Positions 1 to 7,686 of a DNA stretch of 19,586 bases are shown here, one piece after another; the stretch's first letter is position 1; each line of letters opens with the position of its first letter. The DNA is taken from positions 1-19,586 of the forward strand of contig CAJOQC010000077.1 of assembly GCA_905236785.1 (NCBI GenBank). Direction: 5' to 3'. Origin of the DNA: an uncultured Selenomonadaceae bacterium (GTDB lineage Bacteria; Bacillota; Negativicutes; Selenomonadales; Selenomonadaceae). Both the position numbers and the translations under genes were made by a program. The notes below the pieces were generated by a model. It made no database searches and was not told the origin of the DNA. It worked only from the letters and a program-made list of their open reading frames with translations.

Positions 1-56
1 ACGGGAATAAAAGCCCAACGGGGAATTGAATATTGATTGACAGCCAACAAAAACAA

Positions 57-84
57 GTGATAAACTCTAAAGCAAAAATATAAT
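57..84 (+). promoter_or_regulatory. Putative promoter of the ilvA-lctP unit
   Basis: A perfect TATAAT lies at 79-84, with a weak -35 (GTGATA, 57-62) 16 bases upstream. A second possibility is TTGACA at 37-42 with GATAAA at 59-64, also 16 bases apart. From the first pair transcription would begin near base 91, essentially at the hairpin in front of the ilvA ribosome binding site. Seen by consensus match only. Confidence 0.45.
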
Positions 85-88
85 GTTG

Positions 89-110
89 CAACCGCTCATA
101 AAAGCGGTTG
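89..110 (+). other. Hairpin at the start of the ilvA leader
   Basis: Two perfect 8-base arms (CAACCGCT at 89-96, AGCGGTTG at 103-110) flank a 6-base loop. The 3' arm ends on the first G of the GGGGAG ribosome binding site at 110-115. No U tract follows, so it is not an intrinsic terminator. It could stabilise the 5' end of the message or partly mask the ribosome binding site; both roles are inference. Confidence 0.5.
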
Positions 111-122
111 GGGAGAAAAAAT

Positions 123-1367
123 ATGCCGGAAACAAGAGAAAACGATGTTCAAAAAATTGTGGAGAACACCACTATTGCCGATGTTTATCGCGCCGCCAAA
201 CAGCTTGAAGGCGTGACGAAGAAAACCGAACTCATTAAAAGCGATTATTTTTCCGCCGTGGCCGAGTGCGACGTGTGGTTAAAGCCGGAAAATCTTCAGC
301 ACACCGGCGCGTTTAAGTTGCGGGGCGCGTATAACCGCATTTGCCAACTGACGGAGGAAGAAAAGAAAAAAGGGGTAATCACCGCCTCGGCGGGAAATCA
401 TGCCCAAGGCGTAGCTTTTGCGGCGCAACGGTTGGGCGTTAAAGCCGTTATTTGTATGCCTTCCACCACGCCAATACTTAAGGTGGAGGCCACCAAAGCC
501 TACGGCGCGGAGGTGGTCTTAAACGGCGACAGTTTCGACGATGCCTACGCCCACAGCCTCAAACTGCAAGCAGAACATGGCTACGTTTACATTCACCCCT
601 TTAACGACCGCGAGGTTTTGTTGGGGCAGGGTACGACGGCCCTTGAGATAATCGACGCGGTAAAGGACATTGACGCGATACTCGTGCCCATAGGCGGCGG
701 CGGTTTTGCCTCCGGCGTTGCCTTGGCGACGAAACTTGTGAACCCCGGCGTTAAAGTTATCGGCGTAGAGCCGGAGAACGCCGCTTGCATGAAGGCAGCC
801 CGCAAAGCGAAAAAAATTGTCACGCTCGATGCCGCCGACACGGTGGCGGACGGTTGCGCCGTGAAAACCGCCGGGGATTTAACTTTTGCTTTTTGCCAAA
901 AGTATCTTGATTCAATTATCACCGTGTCGGAAATGGAGATAATGAGCGCGCTTTTGGCTCTTATCGAAAAACACAAACTTATCGCCGAGGGCGCAGGGGT
1001 TCTTACCTTGGCGGCTCTTCCAAAATTGCCCTTTAAGAACAAAAAGGTGGCGGCGATAGTAAGCGGCGGCAACATCGACATCTCGACCATTTCTGCCCTT
1101 ATCGACAAGGCATTGATTGCCCGGGGGCGCGTGTTCTGCTTTGCTGTTCAACTCCCCGACAAGCCGGGGCAACTTTTGAACGTGTCAAGGATTTTGAGCG
1201 AAGAAAACGCCAATGTCATAAAACTCGATCACAATCAAGCCAAGGTAACCGACAGCTTTAAGAAAGTGGTTCTTGAAGTAACGGTTGAAACGGAAAGCCA
1301 CCGCCATATAGAGCGAATTATCCGCGCTCTTAACAAGGGCGGGTTTGCCGTTGAAAAAATATATTGA
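123..1367 (+). CDS. ilvA: Threonine ammonia-lyase (threonine dehydratase) with ACT domain
   Basis: Cytosolic PLP enzyme that deaminates L-threonine to 2-oxobutyrate and ammonia, feeding isoleucine synthesis or threonine fermentation. The 414-residue product has the fold-type II catalytic domain at about 15-325. The PLP lysine is Lys65 in TGAFKLRGAY and the phosphate-binding glycine loop is PIGGGGFASG. A single ACT domain of about 75 residues forms the C-terminus, beginning near FCFAVQLPDKPGQ. Length and the single ACT domain match the medium-length family, not the short catabolic TdcB or the long two-ACT biosynthetic IlvA. I chose ATG 123 because GGGGAG lies 7 bases upstream; an in-frame TTG at 108 lies inside the leader hairpin and has no ribosome binding site. 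The next gene starts within a few bases of the stop, so the two are probably cotranscribed. Whether it is anabolic or catabolic cannot be told from sequence. Confidence 0.95.
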   Translation: MPETRENDVQKIVENTTIADVYRAAKQLEGVTKKTELIKSDYFSAVAECDVWLKPENLQHTGAFKLRGAYNRICQLTEEEKKKGVITASAGNHAQGVAFAAQRLGVKAVICMPSTTPILKVEATKAYGAEVVLNGDSFDDAYAHSLKLQAEHGYVYIHPFNDREVLLGQGTTALEIIDAVKDIDAILVPIGGGGFASGVALATKLVNPGVKVIGVEPENAACMKAARKAKKIVTLDAADTVADGCAVKTAGDLTFAFCQKYLDSIITVSEMEIMSALLALIEKHKLIAEGAGVLTLAALPKLPFKNKKVAAIVSGGNIDISTISALIDKALIARGRVFCFAVQLPDKPGQLLNVSRILSEENANVIKLDHNQAKVTDSFKKVVLEVTVETESHRHIERIIRALNKGGFAVEKIY

Positions 1368-1384
1368 CGGAGGGTGTGAATAAA

Positions 1385-2914
1385 TTGTTTTTAATTGCGT
1401 TATCGCCGATTTTATGGCTCATTGTCGCTTTGAGCGTTCTAAAAATGGCGGCATGGAAGGCCTGCCCGCTTGCGCTTTTAATCGCCTTGGCGGCGGGTAT
1501 GATGATTTTTGACATGACGAGTATTCATGCCGTGCAGGCGGTTTTGGAGGGCGTGGCTTTGGCCTGTTGGCCGATTTTGCTCGTCATAATCGCCGCCATA
1601 TTTACTTATAATCTATCCTTGCACACCAAGGGCATGGACGTGATAAAGAAAATGCTCACATCCGTCAGCAACGACCGACGGGTGTTGATACTTTTAATCG
1701 GTTGGGGCTTCGGCGGCTTTTTGGAGGGCATGGCGGGCTTTGGCACGGCGATTGCCATACCTGCGGGTATGCTTGCGGGCATAGGCATAAACCCCGTTTT
1801 GTCCGTGGCGGTGTGTCTTATCGCCAACTCTGTGCCGACGGCCTACGGCTCTATCGGTATTCCTCTCATCACCTTGGGGAGCGTCACGGGGATTGATGCA
1901 ATTCAACTTGCTCTTTACACCTGTTTGCAACTTTCGGTGCTTACTGTTCTTTGCCCCTTTCTTATGGTCATTGTGTCCGGCGGTTCGCTGAAGGCTTTGC
2001 GCGGCATGATTCCTGTTTGTTTGGCGGGGGCTTTCGGCTTTGTAATCCCGGAGTTGATCGTTGCCATGTACATGGGGCCGGAGCTTGCGGTTGTGGCGGG
2101 TTCTATCGGCGCAATGGCCGCTATTGTGGCGGTGGCGGAGATGCACCCCGTGCATGACGCGCAATATGCCATGGAGCAAAAGGACATGGAACACGTTTCG
2201 GCGAAGGACGGTTTTATCGCCTGTTTGCCTTTTATCCTCATTTTCCTGTTTTTGCTCTTTACCTCAAAACTTATCCCGGCAATTCATGACCCGTTGGCCG
2301 CCATAAAGTCCGCCGTTTTGATTTACGACGGCGAAGGCGGCTCGCCCTACACTTTCACATGGGTGGCAACCCCCGGCGTTTTAATTCTGCTGGCGGCATT
2401 TATCGGCGGCAAGGCGCAAAAAGCATCTTTGTGTGAAATGTTGGGTGTGCTTAAAGACACGGTTATCAATTTGCGTTTTACGATTATAACAATAATAACC
2501 GTCATCGCCACGGCCAAAGTCATGGGCTACAGCGGCATGACGGGGCAGATAGCCGAAACCGCCGTAGCGGCAACGGGAACAATGTACCCCACCATTGCCG
2601 CCTTCATTGGCTCTATCGGCACTTTTATCACCGGGTCGGCCACTTCAAGCTGTGTGCTTTTCGGCACGCTTCAAACTCACTCGGCGGCGGCCATTGGCGC
2701 AAACGCAGACGTACAGGCATGGATTGCGGCGGCCAACGCCACGGGAGCCTGCGCGGGAAAGATGATTTCCCCACAGAGCATCGCCATAGGCGCGGCGGCC
2801 ATCGGCGTGAACGGTTGCGAGAGCGAACTTTTGAAATTTGCCGTAAAAGTGTACATACCCTTTGTTATTTTCATGGGCGCGGTGGTATACTTCGGCCAAA
2901 GTTTGGTGGGGTAA
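1385..2914 (+). CDS. lctP: L-lactate permease, LctP family
   Basis: Inner-membrane carrier of the lactate permease family (TC 2.A.14), importing L-lactate, and in some members glycolate or D-lactate, with protons. The roughly 509-residue product is almost wholly hydrophobic segments. Family landmarks are GFLEGMAGFGTAIAIPAG in the first third, TGSATSSCVLFG, and KMISPQSIAIGAA near the C-terminus. It is somewhat shorter than the usual 530-560 residues because the N-terminus starts almost directly in the first membrane helix. Start choice is uncertain: TTG 1385 has GGAGGG at 1369-1374, 10 bases away, and is preferred. TTG 1364, which overlaps the ilvA stop, has no ribosome binding site, and GTG 1376 is too close to one. 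Pairing with ilvA suggests a shared short-chain 2-hydroxy/2-oxo acid theme, but the true substrate is not readable from sequence. Confidence 0.92.
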   Translation: MFLIALSPILWLIVALSVLKMAAWKACPLALLIALAAGMMIFDMTSIHAVQAVLEGVALACWPILLVIIAAIFTYNLSLHTKGMDVIKKMLTSVSNDRRVLILLIGWGFGGFLEGMAGFGTAIAIPAGMLAGIGINPVLSVAVCLIANSVPTAYGSIGIPLITLGSVTGIDAIQLALYTCLQLSVLTVLCPFLMVIVSGGSLKALRGMIPVCLAGAFGFVIPELIVAMYMGPELAVVAGSIGAMAAIVAVAEMHPVHDAQYAMEQKDMEHVSAKDGFIACLPFILIFLFLLFTSKLIPAIHDPLAAIKSAVLIYDGEGGSPYTFTWVATPGVLILLAAFIGGKAQKASLCEMLGVLKDTVINLRFTIITIITVIATAKVMGYSGMTGQIAETAVAATGTMYPTIAAFIGSIGTFITGSATSSCVLFGTLQTHSAAAIGANADVQAWIAAANATGACAGKMISPQSIAIGAAAIGVNGCESELLKFAVKVYIPFVIFMGAVVYFGQSLVG

Positions 2915-2919
2915 AGACA

Positions 2920-2956
2920 AAATATCTTTGAGGGGCTTTGCCCTTCAAAGATATTT
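2920..2956 (+). terminator. Strong intergenic hairpin after lctP
   Basis: Two 17-base arms (2920-2936 and 2940-2956), fully paired with one G-U wobble, flank a TTT loop. The structure begins 5 bases after the lctP stop. The downstream tract is U-rich but interrupted (GATATTTTG), so termination is likely but not textbook. It separates the ilvA-lctP unit from the ppx-like/ppk unit. Confidence 0.55.
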
Positions 2957-2976
2957 GATATTTTGAAAGGAGTACC

Positions 2977-4551
2977 ATGGCGCAGAAAAAGACAGCCGAC
3001 ATAGCGGCGGTGATACATATAGGCGGCAACGCCGCCCGACTTCGCATATCCCAAGTTAAAAAAGGAAAAATATTTGACTTGGAGAAACTTGAATATCCGC
3101 TGATGATTGGGCATGAAGTGTTCAGCAACAAAAAAATCAGCTTTAGCACAATTCATGAGTTGAACAAAGCCTTGGCCGGGTTTATGCAACTTATCGGCGA
3201 ATACGGCGTTGAGGAATATCGAGCCGTGGCGGCCTCGGCGTTAAGAGATGCCCAAAACCGCATTTTGGTGGTTGATCAGCTTAAAGTCCAAAACGGCATC
3301 GACGTGGAAGTTTTGGAAAACAGCGTGGAGAAAACTCTCATATATTACAAAATCTCCCGAACTTTGGACGAGGCAGGAATACTTTTGCCGGGGCGTACTC
3401 TTTACACTTTCGTGGGGTCGGGTACTTTGGGTCTTGCCTTGGCCGAAGGGCAAAACATGGTATACGCTCAGAATTTGCCCATGGGGGCGCTGAAGTATAA
3501 TGAGATTATCACGGACATAAAACGAAACACGGAAGAATTTTCGCAAATTGCCGAGGAGTATTTGCAGGCAGTTCTAAAAAGTCAAAATTTTCTAAATGAC
3601 AGCGAACACATTCATAATTTGGTAATATCGGGGAGCAGCTTGGAGCTTGTCGCCCGACTTACGGACACTGCGGAGGAAAACGGAATCTATCGTGTGCCGC
3701 GCAAAAAAATTGTTGCCCTTTACGATAAACTAAAAGACGCAAATTCCTACGCTGCCGCCGCAAAACTTAACATCTCCGAAAATGCCGCGTCCCTCCTTTA
3801 TGCCGTTTTGACGATTTACACGGAACTTATGCGCCGCGTTGACGTGACGGAGGTTATCCTGCCGCGAGCCGCTTTAACGGAGAGCATAATGGAGCAAATG
3901 CTCATAAGCGGCGCAAAAAAAACCTATCGCGAATACATACGGCAAAACGCTCTTTCTTGCGCCCGCAAAATGGCTGTTGTGTATGAATGTAACGAGGCTC
4001 ACGGCGAATTTGTGCTTAACGCCGTTGTCACCATATTCGACAAACTGAAAAAACTTCATGGACTTGGGGCAAACGAACGATTGGTGCTGGAGCTTGCCGC
4101 CATTCTTCATGAGTGCGGAAACGTGGTATCCGCAAGAAATCACTTGGCGGCGGCCTTTGATATGCTGCGGCGTTCGGAAATTTACGGCGTCACCTTTAAG
4201 CAACGGCTTTTGGCGGCTTATGTGGTAAAGTACGACGAATTTTCCGCGCCGAACGTTGGCGATGCCGATTATGCCGCTCTTACGGACAAAGAACGAACCC
4301 TTGTTTCAAAATTGGCGGCCATGTTCCGTTTGGCAAAAGCCTTGGACGTTTCGGGGCGGCAAAAAATAAACTCTCTCGCGGTGCAATACAAGGAAAACAG
4401 CGTACTTATTACGGCAAGCACCGCTGAAGGTGTGTTTTTTGAAGAATGGGCGTTTAAGGATTGCGCCGCCTTCTTCAAATTGGTTTTCGGCGTTGCGCCG
4501 ATTTTGCGAATAAAGCGCGATATTCAAGGATTATCGGGAGGAACGGTATAA
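2977..4551 (+). CDS. Ppx/GppA-family protein with degenerate active site
   Basis: The 524-residue product has the layout of exopolyphosphatase/GppA proteins: an actin-like ASKHA domain (about 1-310) and a C-terminal HD-type domain (about 325-510). It starts at ATG 2977, with AAAGGAG just upstream. Compared with E. coli PPX from memory, key positions have changed. The DLGSN motif reads HIGGN (His14), and the DIGGGSTE motif reads FVGSGTLG (145-152), losing both catalytic acids. The GASGT loop reads GSSLE, and DGALREG reads PRAALTES. Only the acid matching E. coli Glu121 remains, as Glu118. In the HD domain, HE (378-379) is kept but the later histidines of the H-x-K-H and R-Y-H motifs are lost. 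The family cleaves polyphosphate or pppGpp; this copy is probably inactive or much altered. It overlaps ppk by one base, which points to a regulatory or binding role with Ppk1 (inference). Confidence 0.85.
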   Translation: MAQKKTADIAAVIHIGGNAARLRISQVKKGKIFDLEKLEYPLMIGHEVFSNKKISFSTIHELNKALAGFMQLIGEYGVEEYRAVAASALRDAQNRILVVDQLKVQNGIDVEVLENSVEKTLIYYKISRTLDEAGILLPGRTLYTFVGSGTLGLALAEGQNMVYAQNLPMGALKYNEIITDIKRNTEEFSQIAEEYLQAVLKSQNFLNDSEHIHNLVISGSSLELVARLTDTAEENGIYRVPRKKIVALYDKLKDANSYAAAAKLNISENAASLLYAVLTIYTELMRRVDVTEVILPRAALTESIMEQMLISGAKKTYREYIRQNALSCARKMAVVYECNEAHGEFVLNAVVTIFDKLKKLHGLGANERLVLELAAILHECGNVVSARNHLAAAFDMLRRSEIYGVTFKQRLLAAYVVKYDEFSAPNVGDADYAALTDKERTLVSKLAAMFRLAKALDVSGRQKINSLAVQYKENSVLITASTAEGVFFEEWAFKDCAAFFKLVFGVAPILRIKRDIQGLSGGTV

Positions 4552-6788
4552 TGAAATCCACCAAAGGAAGCAAAACAGGCAAGGAGAAGGACACCGTAAA
4601 AGAAAAGACCAAGACAGCGGAAAAAACGAAAACCGCCGACAAAAAAACAGCCAAAAGCACGGCGAAAAAATCTGCGCCGAAGGCAACGACAGAAGCCGCG
4701 ACAAAACGCGAAAAGAACGAGGGCGAAAAAAAATCCTCGCCCTACTATAATCGCGAATTAAGCTGGCTTGATTTTAATATGCGGGTTCTTGAAGCGGGTA
4801 TGCGGGACGGCACGCCACTAATGGAGCGACTTCGCTTTTTGGCCATAACGGGGAGCAACCTTGACGAGTTTTTTATGGTGCGTTTTGCCGGTGTCCTCGA
4901 TAATTTGCGGGAAAACTTTTTTAAGCCCGACGCAAGCGGCCTCAGCGCGGACGAACTCTTCCCCCTGTTGGCGAAAAAAACCAAGGATTTTATGGCAAGG
5001 CAATATTCTTTTTACAACGACAAACTGTTGCCGATGCTTCAAAAGGAAAACCTGACGATAAAAAGCCCCGAAGAACTTGACGGCTCGCAACGTTCCTTTG
5101 CGGCGGATTATTTTAAGAAAGTCATGTTCCCCGTGCTTACGCCCCTTGCCGTAGACCGCAGCCGCCCATTTCCCTTTTTGGCCAACCGCAGCCTTAACAT
5201 AGCCGTGTGCTTGGCGGCGGACAAAGAGGAGGACGAGCGATTTGCCGTGGTGCAGGTGCCGTCGATTTTGCCCCGTTTCGTGGAAATGCCCCAAAAGGGC
5301 GGCGAGCGAATTTTCGTTTTGGCGGAGGATATTATAATTTTGGGTCTTTCCCAGCTTTTTGTGGGGCAAGAAATAATTTCCGCAGCGCCTTTCCGAATCA
5401 CCCGCGACAGCGACCTTGACATCGACGAAGGCACGGAAAATCTCATGGTGGAAATCGAAGAATACATCAGACGGCGTAAACGCGGCCGCCCGGTGCGCCT
5501 TGAGTTGTCGGCAAAGTGCGACGCGGCTCTTAGGGATTTTTTGACGGAAATTTTGGGCATTGACGAACTGAATGTTTACGAGCTTGACGGGCCTTTGGAT
5601 TTAACGTTTCTCTTTAAGTTTGCCGCTGTGAAAAACGGCCTTTCCTTCGAGCCTATTGTCCCAATAGACCCGCCCCTTGATTTTTGGGGTACGGAGGATA
5701 TATTTGCCGCCATTCGCGAACGGGACAGGCTGGTGCATCACCCCTACGAGAGTTTTGGCATCGTCATGAACTTTATAAAGACCGCCGCCGAGGACGAAAA
5801 TGTGTTGGCGATTAAACAGACGCTCTACCGCGTCAGCGGCAACAGCCCCATTGTGGCCGCGCTTATTCGCGCCGCCGAACTTGGAAAACAAGTAACGGTG
5901 CTTGTGGAGTTAAAAGCGCGTTTTGACGAAGAAAACAATATTGTTTGGGCGAAAAAATTGGAAAAGGCCGGCTGTCATGTGGTCTATGGGTTGTCGGGGC
6001 TTAAAATTCATTGTAAAATTGCCATGGTTGTGCGCCGCGAGGAGGACGGCATTCGCCGCTACATTCACCTCGGCACGGGTAACTACAACGATTCCACCGC
6101 GAGAATTTACACGGACATGGGGCTTTTCACCTGCCGCGAGCCGGTAGGGATTGATGCGGCGGGGCTTTTTAATATGCTAACGGGCTACAGCAATCCGCCG
6201 GAATTTAACCGTTTGGTGGCCGCCCCGCGGGATATGCGCCGTTTCTTTGAAGAAACCATAAAATCCGAAATAAACAACGCCCGCGCCGGGTTGAAGGCAA
6301 AAATAATCGTCAAGATAAATTCCCTCGTTGATTCGGACATGATAAAACTTTTGTATGATGCAAGCGCGGCGGGGGTAAAAATAAACCTTATAGTGCGGGG
6401 GATATGTTGCCTTATACCAAGCCTTGCGGAAATCAGCGAAAATATAAAGGTGGTCAGCATTGTTGGGCAGCTTTTGGAACACAGCCGCATTTTCTATTTT
6501 GAAAACGGCGGCAACCCCAAGGTGTATTTAGGGAGCGCAGACTGGATGCCCCGCAACCTTGACCGCCGGGTGGAGTTGGTGTTCCCCGTGGACGAAGACA
6601 GCCTAAAGGAGCGGGTCATAAACATTTTGAACATACTTCTTGCCGACAACGTGAACGCGCAGACAATGCAAAGCGACAAGAGTTATCTTTACGCCAACCG
6701 AAGGGGGAAGCCGCCGGTAAATTCCCACCGCGAATTTTCCCGATTGGTGCGGGAGGGGTTGAAGATGAAAGAAACGTTGTTGCAGTAA
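4551..6788 (+). CDS. ppk: Polyphosphate kinase 1
   Basis: Ppk1 polymerises the gamma-phosphate of ATP into polyphosphate, reversibly, through a phosphohistidine. The 745-residue product starts its conserved part at YYNRELSWLDFN (about 65), followed by the N, head, C1 and C2 domains. The autophosphorylated histidine is His487 in KIHCK (E. coli His435). Supporting histidines are His506 in IHLGTGN (E. coli His454) and His644 in LEHSRIFYF (E. coli His592), so the enzyme looks intact. Residues 1-62 are an added tail with about 20 lysines plus Thr, Ala, Ser and Glu in short KTA-like repeats, probably disordered. The start is ATG 4551 with GGGAGG at 4536-4541, 9 bases upstream. The ATG shares its A with the TAA of the preceding gene, so translation is probably coupled. 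An in-frame upstream extension into that gene has no support. Confidence 0.96.
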   Translation: MKSTKGSKTGKEKDTVKEKTKTAEKTKTADKKTAKSTAKKSAPKATTEAATKREKNEGEKKSSPYYNRELSWLDFNMRVLEAGMRDGTPLMERLRFLAITGSNLDEFFMVRFAGVLDNLRENFFKPDASGLSADELFPLLAKKTKDFMARQYSFYNDKLLPMLQKENLTIKSPEELDGSQRSFAADYFKKVMFPVLTPLAVDRSRPFPFLANRSLNIAVCLAADKEEDERFAVVQVPSILPRFVEMPQKGGERIFVLAEDIIILGLSQLFVGQEIISAAPFRITRDSDLDIDEGTENLMVEIEEYIRRRKRGRPVRLELSAKCDAALRDFLTEILGIDELNVYELDGPLDLTFLFKFAAVKNGLSFEPIVPIDPPLDFWGTEDIFAAIRERDRLVHHPYESFGIVMNFIKTAAEDENVLAIKQTLYRVSGNSPIVAALIRAAELGKQVTVLVELKARFDEENNIVWAKKLEKAGCHVVYGLSGLKIHCKIAMVVRREEDGIRRYIHLGTGNYNDSTARIYTDMGLFTCREPVGIDAAGLFNMLTGYSNPPEFNRLVAAPRDMRRFFEETIKSEINNARAGLKAKIIVKINSLVDSDMIKLLYDASAAGVKINLIVRGICCLIPSLAEISENIKVVSIVGQLLEHSRIFYFENGGNPKVYLGSADWMPRNLDRRVELVFPVDEDSLKERVINILNILLADNVNAQTMQSDKSYLYANRRGKPPVNSHREFSRLVREGLKMKETLLQ

Positions 6789-6804
6789 TGTAATGATAGA
6801 GTGG

Positions 6805-6831
6805 GCAAAAGTTTGTCACACAAACTTTTGC
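6805..6831 (+). terminator. Perfect 11-bp hairpin after ppk
   Basis: Arms GCAAAAGTTTG (6805-6815) and CAAACTTTTGC (6821-6831) flank the loop TCACA. It starts 16 bases after the ppk stop. No U tract follows on either strand, so terminator function is only likely from position; mRNA 3'-end protection is the alternative. Confidence 0.45.
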
Positions 6832-6837
6832 ATAAGC

Positions 6838-6865
6838 CGCGCTAATCGCTAAAGCGATAAGCGCG
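6838..6865 (+). other. Second hairpin in the ppk-flavoprotein gap
   Basis: Two 13-base arms (6838-6850 and 6853-6865) pair except for one A-A mismatch; the real loop would be about 6 bases once the top pairs open. It lies 6 bases after the preceding hairpin. An A-rich run follows it, which does not fit a + strand terminator. The role is unknown; together the two hairpins fill much of the 132-base gap. Confidence 0.4.
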
Positions 6866-6920
6866 ACTAAAAAAGAGAAAGAACGAACGTAGAAATGTGT
6901 ATAAAAAGGAGAGTAACACA

Positions 6921-7538
6921 ATGAAAGTAATGATGATAAACGGCTCGCCCCATGCCCAAGGCAACACCTTTATTGCCCTTGACGAAATGCGGAAAATTTT
7001 TGCCGAAGAGGGCGTGGAAACGGAACTTATTCACATCGGCAACAAGGCAATTCGCGGGTGTATCGCCTGCGGCACTTGCGCCAAAAAGGGCAAATGCGTT
7101 TTTGACGACGTTGTGAATGAAACGGCGGAACTCTTTAAGGAGTGCAACGGATTTGTGGTGGGTACGCCGGTTTATTACGCCTCCGCCAACGCCACGCTTG
7201 TGGCCTACCTCGATCGTTTGTTCTTCAGCGCAAAATTCGACAAGACCATGAAAGTGGGGGCGGGAATTGCCGTTGCCCGTCGCGGCGGATTGTCCTCAAC
7301 CTTTGACGAACTGAACAAATATTTTGCCATAAGCGGCATGCCTATTGCCACAAGTCAATATTGGAACTGTATCCACGGCCGCGAGCCGGGGCAGGCCAAA
7401 GAAGATGCGGAAGGATTGCAGATTATGCGAACCCTTGCCCGCAACATGAGCTTTTTAATGAAGAGCATAGCCATGGGCAAAGAAAAGTTCGGCTTGCCCC
7501 AAAAAGAAGAATGGCAACCGACCCATTTTATACGTTGA
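6921..7538 (+). CDS. Iron-sulfur flavoprotein / NADPH-dependent FMN reductase family
   Basis: A 205-residue flavodoxin-fold protein. The FMN phosphate loop is GSPHAQGNT (8-16), and the isoalloxazine-side loop is GTPVYYASANATL. Four cysteines, Cys47, Cys50, Cys53 and Cys59, form a CX2CX2CX5C motif. This compact spacing is the one known from archaeal and clostridial iron-sulfur flavoproteins that hold a [4Fe-4S] cluster beside FMN. Such proteins pass electrons from ferredoxin or NAD(P)H, and some reduce oxygen or peroxide in anaerobes. ATG 6921 is chosen because GGAG at 6908-6911 lies 9 bases before it; a GTG at 6897 precedes that site and is not a start. The gene stands alone, with hairpins on both sides, so it is probably a single-gene transcript, although I found no clear promoter. 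Its physiological partner cannot be inferred. Confidence 0.85.
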   Translation: MKVMMINGSPHAQGNTFIALDEMRKIFAEEGVETELIHIGNKAIRGCIACGTCAKKGKCVFDDVVNETAELFKECNGFVVGTPVYYASANATLVAYLDRLFFSAKFDKTMKVGAGIAVARRGGLSSTFDELNKYFAISGMPIATSQYWNCIHGREPGQAKEDAEGLQIMRTLARNMSFLMKSIAMGKEKFGLPQKEEWQPTHFIR

Positions 7539-7575
7539 TGGCCAAGGTGTTTTTGCAACAATTCGACCTATACTG

Positions 7576-7614
7576 CTGCTCTCCGTAAAAAAGTATATTT
7601 TTTACGGAGAGCAG
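7576..7614 (+). terminator. 17-bp perfect hairpin after the flavoprotein gene
   Basis: Perfect 17-base arms (7576-7592 and 7598-7614) flank the loop GTATA. The base of the stem is GC-rich and the top is six A-U pairs, so the U run lies inside the stem and not after it. It sits between the flavoprotein gene and the promoter of the next gene, and probably ends transcription in one or both directions. Confidence 0.55.
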
Positions 7615-7622
7615 TCTTAGAC

Positions 7623-7650
7623 TTGTAAACACCGAAAGATATGCTATAAT
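7623..7650 (+). promoter_or_regulatory. Extended -10 promoter of the S55 protein gene
   Basis: TATAAT at 7645-7650 is preceded by TG one base upstream (TGCTATAAT), an extended -10. A 4/6 -35 match (TTGTAA, 7623-7628) lies 16 bases upstream. The expected start, near 7657, leaves a leader of about 30 bases. Its position just after the hairpin supports an independent transcript. Confidence 0.65.
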
Positions 7651-7686
7651 AAATGCCAAGCATAAGGGGTAGTTTTTGAGGTGAAT

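Noticed and set aside
378..379. HE in place of HD in the Ppx-like protein (residues 378-379) as a sign of inactivation
   Set aside because: The numbers given are residues, not window bases. E. coli PPX also has HE at this point, so this change alone means nothing; the loss of other motif residues is what matters.
593..1108. Minus-strand open frame of 171 codons opposite ilvA
   Set aside because: Shadow of a clearly recognised coding region; composition is that of a reversed GC-rich gene and it matches no family I know.
4461..4550. In-frame upstream extension of ppk by 30 codons
   Set aside because: It runs inside the preceding gene without a ribosome binding site, while ATG 4551 has GGGAGG at good spacing and forms the usual TAATG coupling.
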